This document shows positions 57,996-64,000 of a DNA stretch of 64,000 bases, piece after piece; the stretch's first letter is position 1; every line of letters starts with the position of its first letter. Under the pieces are notes generated by a model that saw only the letters and a list, made by a program, of their open reading frames with translations, was not told where the DNA came from and searched no databases. The position numbers were made by a program, and so were the translations under genes. The stretch comes from Streptococcus sp. sy004 (GTDB lineage: Bacteria > Bacillota > Bacilli > Lactobacillales > Streptococcaceae), in assembly GCF_007859205.1 (NCBI RefSeq), contig NZ_VOHP01000004.1, positions 1 through 64,000 of the forward strand, in the 5' to 3' direction.

Positions 57996-60680
57996 CTAAA
58001 TCGCATTTTTATCCAAACCAACTTTACGTTGATAAAACTTAACCAATTCAACAATCACAATCATCATAGAACCAGCAACTAAGACAACTAACCATTGTGT
58101 CAAACTTAAAGTCGTCACATGGAAGTAGTTCTTAAAGCCTGGAATCACAAGAGTAGCTGCCAAAAGAAGTCCTGCGATAACAATTGACCAGTTGAAGAGA
58201 CGGTTCTTGAATGGACCAACAGTTAAGATTGATTGGTAAACAGACTTAACATTGTAAGCGTGGAAGAGCTGGATAGAACCAAGAGTTGCGTAAGCCATTG
58301 TCAAGGCATCGGCATGGATTTCTTGATAACTGCTATGTTCAGGGAATTTCAAGGCAAAAGCGTACACACCAAGCACAAGAATGGTTTGCAAGATACCTTG
58401 ATACAAGATTGACATCATGACACCACCTGAGAAGAAGCTTGACTTACGTCCACGAGGTTTATGACTCATGACACCAGGTTCTGCCGGCTCAACCCCAAGG
58501 GCAATAGCTGGTAGGGTATCTGTTACCAAGTTAATCCACAACAAATGAACTGGTGCCAAGACATCCCAACCAAATAGTGTTGCAAAGAAGATGGTGAATA
58601 CTTCTGCCATGTTAGCTGACAAGAGGTATTGAATGGTTTTTTGAATGTTAGAGAAGACTTTACGTCCTTCTTCAACTGCCACGATAATCGTTGCAAAGTT
58701 ATCATCAGCAAGAACCATATCTGAAGCACCTTTTGATACTTCTGTTCCTGTAATCCCCATACCGATACCAATATCCGCGGTTTTCAGAGACGGCGCATCA
58801 TTAACACCGTCACCTGTCATGGCAACAATCTTACCATCATTTTGCCATGCCTTAACAATACGTACCTTATGTTCCGGTGACACACGCGCATAAACAGAAT
58901 ACTGTTTGAAGACTTTTTGGAATTCCTCATCTGTCAAATCGTTCAATTCGGCACCAGTAAAGACATGATCTTCCTTATCATTTGGATCAATGATCCCCAA
59001 ACGTTTAGCAATCGCTTCTGCCGTATCTTGATGGTCACCTGTAATCATAATTGGGCGAATGCCTGCTTCTTTAGCGACACGAACAGCTTCTGCAGCTTCT
59101 GGACGCTCAGGGTCAATCATACCAACCAAGCCAGCAAAGACCAGGTCATTTTCAACGATACTTGTTTCAAGTGTTGGTACACTATCCACATACTTGTAAG
59201 CCATCATCAAGACACGAAGGGCTTGTTTGGCCATTGATTTATTGATAGCTAGGATAGCTTCTTTATCTTCTGCTGTAATCTCACGAACTTGACCGTTTGA
59301 TTCGATGTGACGAACACGTTTCAACAACTGGTCAGGAGCACCCTTAACTGCAACAAAGAATTTATTGTCTGACTGCTTATGGATGGTTGACATCAATTTA
59401 CGGGTTGAGTCAAATGGTAATTCAGCAACACGTGGTTCATCTTTTAAAATGTCACGCACATCAAAATTATGATCTAGACCAAATTGAACCAAGGCAGTTT
59501 CTGTAGGGTCACCGATTAACTTGCCATTTGGATCAACCTTGGTATCATTAGCAAAGTTCATCACACGCAAGGTGTTGTTATCAAGAGCTAAGTTAGCACT
59601 TGATGGCAATAATTCACCATTAGTATAGATTTTTTCAACTGTCATCTGATTCATGGTTAAGGTACCCGTTTTATCAGAAGCAATAATTTCTGTTGCCCCA
59701 AGGGTTTCAACTGCCGGCAATTTACGAATAATCGCATTGCGTTTCGCTAAAACTTGTGTACCAAGTGACAAGACCACAGTGACGATAGCTGGCAGACCTT
59801 CTGGAATAGCTGCTACAGCAAGGGCAACCGCAGTCAATAAACTTTTAAGGGGAGCTGTTCCTTGGACAAAGACCCCAACTGCAAACGTCACAACAGCAAT
59901 ACCAAGCACCAAATAGGTCAAGATTTTAGAAAGCTGATGAAGATTTTGTTTCAATGGTGTATCGGTTTCATCGGCATTTTGCAACATAGTCGCAATATGA
60001 CCAACCTCAGTAAACATACCTGTATTGGTAACTACACCAATCCCACGACCATAGGTGACGTTAGAGTTTTGGTAGGCCATGTTAACACGGTCGCCAACAC
60101 CAGCATCGTCTGCAATAATAGCTTCATGGAATTTATCAACCGGAACAGATTCACCAGTCAATGCCGCTTCTTCAATCTTCAATGAATTTGATTCCAACAA
60201 ACGCATGTCAGCAGGAACAACATCCCCTGCCTCTAACATTACCACATCTCCTGGCACCAATTTTTTAGAATCCACTTCAACAACATGACCATCACGACGG
60301 ACACGGGCAAGAGGACTCGACATTGATTTAAGGGCATTGATCGCTTCTTCCGCCTTACCTTCTTGGTAAACACCAAAAGCAGCATTCAAAATAACCACAG
60401 CCATGATGATAACTGAGTCAGCCCATTCCTCACCATGTGAGGCAATTAAAGAAAGAACCGCCGCTGCAATCAAAATGATGATCATCAAATCCTTGAATTG
60501 ATCAAGGAATTTAGCCAAGAAGGAACGTTTTTCTCCTTCTGCCAACTCATTACGACCATATTCTTCTAAGCGTTTTTGTGCTTCAGCATTGGTCAAACCG
60601 TCCTTGGTTACCCCCAAGGATTTTAAAACATCGTCTTGATGTTTCGTATAAAACAATTCTTTATTTTGCTCTTTAGACAA
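57996..60680 (-). CDS. P-type Mn2+/Ca2+ efflux ATPase (CaxP/MgtA type)
   Basis: 894-residue P2-type ATPase. LTGESVPVDK (actuator), phosphorylation motif DKTGTLTMNQMTV near residue 336, hinge MTGDGVNDAPSLK; about ten membrane helices; a final long helix ends KFYQRKVGLDKNAI. TTG start (60680) with GAGGAG 7 bp upstream. The yybP-ykoY Mn riboswitch in its leader supports a role in manganese (and calcium) export, as for the pneumococcal orthologue. Confidence 0.93.
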   Translation of the reverse strand: MSKEQNKELFYTKHQDDVLKSLGVTKDGLTNAEAQKRLEEYGRNELAEGEKRSFLAKFLDQFKDLMIIILIAAAVLSLIASHGEEWADSVIIMAVVILNAAFGVYQEGKAEEAINALKSMSSPLARVRRDGHVVEVDSKKLVPGDVVMLEAGDVVPADMRLLESNSLKIEEAALTGESVPVDKFHEAIIADDAGVGDRVNMAYQNSNVTYGRGIGVVTNTGMFTEVGHIATMLQNADETDTPLKQNLHQLSKILTYLVLGIAVVTFAVGVFVQGTAPLKSLLTAVALAVAAIPEGLPAIVTVVLSLGTQVLAKRNAIIRKLPAVETLGATEIIASDKTGTLTMNQMTVEKIYTNGELLPSSANLALDNNTLRVMNFANDTKVDPNGKLIGDPTETALVQFGLDHNFDVRDILKDEPRVAELPFDSTRKLMSTIHKQSDNKFFVAVKGAPDQLLKRVRHIESNGQVREITAEDKEAILAINKSMAKQALRVLMMAYKYVDSVPTLETSIVENDLVFAGLVGMIDPERPEAAEAVRVAKEAGIRPIMITGDHQDTAEAIAKRLGIIDPNDKEDHVFTGAELNDLTDEEFQKVFKQYSVYARVSPEHKVRIVKAWQNDGKIVAMTGDGVNDAPSLKTADIGIGMGITGTEVSKGASDMVLADDNFATIIVAVEEGRKVFSNIQKTIQYLLSANMAEVFTIFFATLFGWDVLAPVHLLWINLVTDTLPAIALGVEPAEPGVMSHKPRGRKSSFFSGGVMMSILYQGILQTILVLGVYAFALKFPEHSSYQEIHADALTMAYATLGSIQLFHAYNVKSVYQSILTVGPFKNRLFNWSIVIAGLLLAATLVIPGFKNYFHVTTLSLTQWLVVLVAGSMMIVIVELVKFYQRKVGLDKNAI

Positions 60681-60714
60681 AATAAAACTCCTCTCTAGCG
60701 ATCTTTTTCATAAG

Positions 60715-60746
60715 AAAAAGACCTGTTTGTTTTCTAAACAAGTCTT
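60715..60746 (-). terminator. Riboswitch terminator before the ATPase gene
   Basis: AAGACTTGTTT pairs with AAACAGGTCTT-type arm (60718-60728 with 60736-60746), then TTTTTC on the minus strand, 35 bp before the TTG start. Confidence 0.85.
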
Positions 60747-60830
60747 GCTGTTTAAGACAAGGCCGGAAATTTCTTTCGGCTTGACGACCTTGTCACGGTA
60801 ATACCGTCGCTACTCCCTTGATCTCCTTTT
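60738..60830 (-). promoter_or_regulatory. yybP-ykoY manganese riboswitch
   Basis: The minus-strand leader carries ATCAAGGGAGTAGCGACGG...CCGTGACAAGGTCGTCA and a Gly/Cys-rich GCCGAAAG...CCGGC stem-loop, the yybP-ykoY aptamer. It precedes a terminator and the efflux ATPase; Mn2+ binding is expected to prevent termination. The rest of 60681-60895 is leader and promoter DNA. Confidence 0.88.
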
Positions 60831-60895
60831 TATTTTACACGAAAAAAAGAGATTTCACAAGAATTTTACGCTCATTTCCTTAAATAAACTAAGAA

Positions 60896-61279
60896 CTAGC
60901 TCCAGCTAATCTGTAACGTGTAAGAGGCAAAGACCTGGTGTGCTTCTTCATTTGGTAATAAATCATAGGTCACACGCAAACTGTTCTCAGATCGGTCAAA
61001 AGACTTGGTTAGGGTCACCAGTTGTTGTAACCCCATTGGCGTAGGAACACTTGCTAAAGCATAGGCACCATTTACAAATCGCATAATGGTATTTGGTTGA
61101 CCAAAGCGTGTCATAACCATTTCTTGATTCTGGCATTTAATCACCACTTTTTCTGCGTCTTCATTTTGGTAAATCAGATATAGCCAATCATTTTTTTCAG
61201 TCACGGTCACGTCATGCTCCTCATGAATCATTTCGATTTGACCATCCAAATCAATCTTATTTTTTATCTCAATCTTCAT
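60896..61279 (-). CDS. DUF1934 (YwiB family) protein
   Basis: 127 residues from the second of two ATGs (61279, after AAGGGG). Beta-rich calycin-like domain: KNKIDLDGQIEMIHEEHDVTVTEKND, ...RFGQPNTIMRFVNGAYALASVPTPMG. No catalytic motif seen; function unknown. Divergent from the HD gene. Confidence 0.9.
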   Translation of the reverse strand: MKIEIKNKIDLDGQIEMIHEEHDVTVTEKNDWLYLIYQNEDAEKVVIKCQNQEMVMTRFGQPNTIMRFVNGAYALASVPTPMGLQQLVTLTKSFDRSENSLRVTYDLLPNEEAHQVFASYTLQISWS

Positions 61280-61351
61280 CATCGTCCCCTTCTTTTAGTT
61301 CATTTTATCAAGATTTTAACCATCTTTCAAGCCTAGAATAAAGGCATTTTT

Positions 61352-61360
61352 TGGTATAAT
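61352..61360 (+). promoter_or_regulatory. Extended -10 promoter of the HD gene
   Basis: TGGTATAAT at 61352-61360, only 6 bp before the ATG at 61367, so transcription should start at the start codon. Confidence 0.7.
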
Positions 61361-61366
61361 AAAAAT

Positions 61367-62653
61367 ATGAAAGAAAAAATATTTAGAGACCCCATCCACA
61401 ATCAAATTGTGGTCGATCATCCTGTTGTCTATGATCTAATTAACACACCAGAATTTCAGCGTTTAAGACGAATTAAACAACTTGGCACCACTGGGTTTAC
61501 CTTTCACGGTGGGGAACATAGCCGCTTTTCTCATTGCCTTGGTGTCTATCATTTAGCAAGACAAGTGACACGCACCTTTAGTGAAAATTATGCTGAGCAT
61601 TGGCAGGCAGACGACAACCTGTTGACAATGGTCGCTGCTCTTCTTCATGATCTTGGTCATGGCCCCTATTCACACACTTTTGAGGGACTTTTTGCTACCG
61701 ATCATGAACAATTTACTCAGGAAATCATCACTAGTCCGACCACAGCAATCAACCAAATCTTAACCAAGGTAGCACCCGATTTTCCTGATAAGGTTGCTAG
61801 TGTGATCAATCATACCTATCCAAATAAACAAGTCATTCAACTCATCTCTAGTCAGATTGACTGTGATCGTATGGATTATCTTCTTCGTGATTCCTATATG
61901 ACAGGTGTTCAATACGGTCAATTTGATTTAGCCAGGATTTTAAGTAGCCTACGACCTCTCGATTCTGGTCTTGTTTTTACCAAAGGTGGCTACCATGCCG
62001 TTGAAGATTATCTTATTAGTCGCTACCAAATGTACATGCAGGTCTATTTCCACCCAGCCAGTCGTGCTATGGAGGTTTTGTTAAAAAATCTACTGAAACG
62101 AGCTCAGGTGCTCTACCCTACACACCAAAATTTTTTCCGTAAAGAATCACCCAAACTCATTCCATTTTTTGATAAAACTTATACGCTTAAAGACTACCTT
62201 AAATTAGATGACAGTATTCTCAACACCTATATTCAAGCCTGGATGGACTCCACCGACCCTATCTTGTCTGATTTGTCGCAACGTTTTATCAATCGCAGAG
62301 TTCTAAAATCGGTAACCTTTGCTGAAAAAGACGAACCAGTCATCCAACAACTACGACAAGAAATCGCTGCTATTGGCTTTGATCCTGCTTATTATACTGC
62401 CATCAATAGTAGTTTTGACCTTCCCTATGACATTTATCGCCCAGAAAGTAACAAACCAAGAACCCAGATTGACATCTTACAAGATGATAACAGCCTACTG
62501 GAGTTATCACAGGAATCACCCTTGGTGGCTAGTTTAATGGGGACGGTTCATGGTGATCGTCGGTTTTACTTTCCAAAAGAAATGCTTTTTGCAGAAGACC
62601 TCTTTGCTAGCCATAAAGAGAGATTTTTACAACTGTTAGCTTCATTAAACTAG
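61367..62653 (+). CDS. HD-domain phosphohydrolase (dNTPase/SAMHD1-like)
   Basis: 428 residues. HD metal motif: HSRFSHCLGVYHLAR near residue 52, LLHDLGHGPYSHTFEG near 103, and DCDRMDYLLRDSYMTG near 165. Similar to B. subtilis YwfO and deoxynucleotide triphosphohydrolases. No Shine-Dalgarno is present before the ATG (leaderless). 83 bp upstream of the Cof gene start. Confidence 0.93.
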   Translation: MKEKIFRDPIHNQIVVDHPVVYDLINTPEFQRLRRIKQLGTTGFTFHGGEHSRFSHCLGVYHLARQVTRTFSENYAEHWQADDNLLTMVAALLHDLGHGPYSHTFEGLFATDHEQFTQEIITSPTTAINQILTKVAPDFPDKVASVINHTYPNKQVIQLISSQIDCDRMDYLLRDSYMTGVQYGQFDLARILSSLRPLDSGLVFTKGGYHAVEDYLISRYQMYMQVYFHPASRAMEVLLKNLLKRAQVLYPTHQNFFRKESPKLIPFFDKTYTLKDYLKLDDSILNTYIQAWMDSTDPILSDLSQRFINRRVLKSVTFAEKDEPVIQQLRQEIAAIGFDPAYYTAINSSFDLPYDIYRPESNKPRTQIDILQDDNSLLELSQESPLVASLMGTVHGDRRFYFPKEMLFAEDLFASHKERFLQLLASLN

Positions 62654-62736
62654 ACAGTTAGCTGCCAAGCATGACAAATGATGATAATTTTAGTAAGATA
62701 GTAGTTGGAATTTTTATCAATATTAAAGGAAATATT

Positions 62737-63546
62737 ATGTCAGTCAAACTTATCGCCGTTGACATTGACGGCACGCTACTTACTAGCCAACGACAAATCA
62801 CACCTGAGGTGTTTCAGACGGTTCAAGAAGCAAAAGCTGCTGGTATCAAGGTTGTCATTACTACTGGCAGACCCATTGCTGGTGTCACCAACCTCTTAGA
62901 AGAACTTCATTTAACTGAGGCAGGTGATTATGTGATTACATTTAATGGTGCCTTGGTGCAAGATGTCGCTAGTGGACAAGACTTGGTCAAAGAAACCTTG
63001 AGCTATCAAGATTACTTGGCTTTAGAATACCTAGCTCGTCAGTTAGGCGTCCACATGCACGCCATTACTAAAGATGGTATCTATACTGCCAATCAAGATA
63101 TTGGCAAATATACCATTCATGAAGCTCAGTTGGTCAATATGCCTGTTTTTTATCGGACACCTGAAGAGATGAAGGACAAGGAAATTGTCAAAATCATGTT
63201 TATTGATGAGCCAGAGCTACTGGATCAAGCCATTTCACAAATCCCAAGTGACTTTTATGAGCAATATACCTTGGTCAAATCGCAACCTTTCTATCTTGAA
63301 GTGGTGGCTAAAACAGTCAGCAAGGGAAACGCCATTATCCATTTAGCAGAACAATTAGGTTTTGATATGACTGAAACCATGGCGATTGGCGATGAGGAAA
63401 ATGATCGTGCCATGCTAGAAGTCGTTGCTCATCCTGTTGTTATGGAAAATGGCAATCCAGAAATCAAGAAAATTGCCAAACACATTACCAAATCAAACGA
63501 TGAGTCAGGCGTTGCTTACGCCATTAGAAAGTGGGCACTAAAATAA
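62737..63546 (+). CDS. Cof-type HAD hydrolase
   Basis: 269 residues from ATG 62737 (AAAGGAAA box); the longer frame from 62671 has no ribosome site. HAD motif I DIDGTLL at residues 8-14, motif II TTGRP near 42, motif III Lys in SKGNAI, motif IV GDEENDRAML. IIB cap. Sugar-phosphate or FMN-type phosphatase; substrate unknown. Confidence 0.95.
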   Translation: MSVKLIAVDIDGTLLTSQRQITPEVFQTVQEAKAAGIKVVITTGRPIAGVTNLLEELHLTEAGDYVITFNGALVQDVASGQDLVKETLSYQDYLALEYLARQLGVHMHAITKDGIYTANQDIGKYTIHEAQLVNMPVFYRTPEEMKDKEIVKIMFIDEPELLDQAISQIPSDFYEQYTLVKSQPFYLEVVAKTVSKGNAIIHLAEQLGFDMTETMAIGDEENDRAMLEVVAHPVVMENGNPEIKKIAKHITKSNDESGVAYAIRKWALK

Positions 63547-63547
63547 T

Positions 63548-64000
63548 ATGTTCAGCTATAAAATTGGAATTTCCCAAGACGAACACGATACCTTCGTCCA
63601 AAATCATCCCCAAGCCAATCTACTTCAAAGTTCAAAATGGGCTAAGATTAAGGACAATTGGGGCAATCAACGAGTGGGCTTTTATCGCAATCAAGAACTG
63701 GTTGCTTCTGCCTCGATTCTAATTAGAAAACTTCCTCTTGGTTTTACCATGCTCTATATTCCAAGAGGACCAATTATGGATTATAATGATGAAGAATTGG
63801 TTAGTTTTGTTTTCAAATCCCTAAAAGCATTTGGACGCAAACAACGGGCTATTTTTATCAAATTTGATCCCAATCTTCATTTACGAACCAATCAAATTGG
63901 GCAAGATCCTCAAGAAAAAACCGATGCTCAAAAGCAAATCGCCTTATTGCAAGCCAAGGGAGCTCAATGGACTGGTTTAACCACCGACATCTCAGATAAC
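63548..64000 (+). CDS. FemABX-family peptidyltransferase, N-terminal part
   Basis: Starts 1 bp after the Cof stop codon; 151 codons visible, runs off the right edge. N-terminus has NLLQSSKWAKIKDNWGNQRVGFYRNQELVASASILIR, IPRGPIMDY and KFDPNLHLR, typical of FemX/MurM-type enzymes. These add amino acids from aminoacyl-tRNA to the lysine of lipid II to build the wall cross-bridge. Which residue is added is unknown. Confidence 0.88.
   Translation, partial: MFSYKIGISQDEHDTFVQNHPQANLLQSSKWAKIKDNWGNQRVGFYRNQELVASASILIRKLPLGFTMLYIPRGPIMDYNDEELVSFVFKSLKAFGRKQRAIFIKFDPNLHLRTNQIGQDPQEKTDAQKQIALLQAKGAQWTGLTTDISDN

Overview
The window is a low-GC Firmicute chromosome, almost certainly a Streptococcus. The evidence is gene content and order: rmlA-rmlC-rmlB, an hflX/rnz block, LysR-lspA-rluD, phoH/yozE, frr-pyrH, rplK-rplA, fruR-fruK-fruA, ftsE-ftsX, YSIRK-type surface proteins, M26 zinc metalloproteases with an N-terminal sorting motif, and a CiaR-type small-RNA promoter. 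I cannot fix the species; a S. suis-like or oral-type streptococcus would fit. Most genes are on the minus strand.

Layout. 1-3.9 kb: the 5' part of a large YSIRK/CshA-like adhesin, interrupted by a 1-nt frameshift and running off the left edge. 4-6.7 kb: dTDP-rhamnose genes rmlB, rmlC and rmlA (rmlD absent). 6.8-18.3 kb: housekeeping genes (FAD oxidoreductase, Nif3-like, trmK, nth, dnaD, apt, recJ, an SDR, rnz, an unknown, hflX, miaA) with a cia-dependent small RNA at 13.7 kb. 18.4-18.8 kb: a plus-strand cluster of a DUF3042 gene and three tandem 24-25 residue peptides with eight cysteines each, none annotated by length-limited gene callers; this is the most novel item here. 18.9-29.9 kb: a tandem duplication of an M26 zinc metalloprotease. 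The downstream-lying copy (18867-24032) is intact; the eno-proximal copy carries a nonsense codon, two frameshifts and a Glu-to-Asp change at the third zinc ligand. A dead RelB/RelE-type toxin-antitoxin pair lies between them.

30-50 kb: enolase, a DUF1694 gene, rluD-lspA-LysR, a NUDIX-phoH-yozE-msrA operon, cvfB, frr-pyrH, rplA-rplK, ogt, a DUF3397 membrane protein, ftsK, a lipoprotein cyclophilin, a ZIP transporter, a 63-residue protein, a CapA-like enzyme, and the fructose operon fruR-fruK-fruA behind a CcpA cre site. The fruR start codon reads ATC. 50.9-64 kb: a tandem glycine riboswitch driving an AGCS symporter, a divergent TetR/HXXEE pair, ftsE-ftsX, prfB with its programmed frameshift, queG, a Mn/Ca P-type ATPase behind a yybP-ykoY riboswitch, DUF1934, an HD phosphohydrolase that looks leaderless, a Cof-type HAD phosphatase and the start of a FemABX gene.

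How it fits together: the core is translation, tRNA/rRNA modification, DNA repair, envelope assembly and division. Metal handling recurs (ZIP importer, Mn-riboswitch-controlled exporter, zinc proteases, and the putative metal-binding micropeptides). Several decayed or start-codon-altered genes (adhesin, zmp copy 2, relBE, fruR) suggest a strain under relaxed selection, or local sequence errors; reads would tell which.
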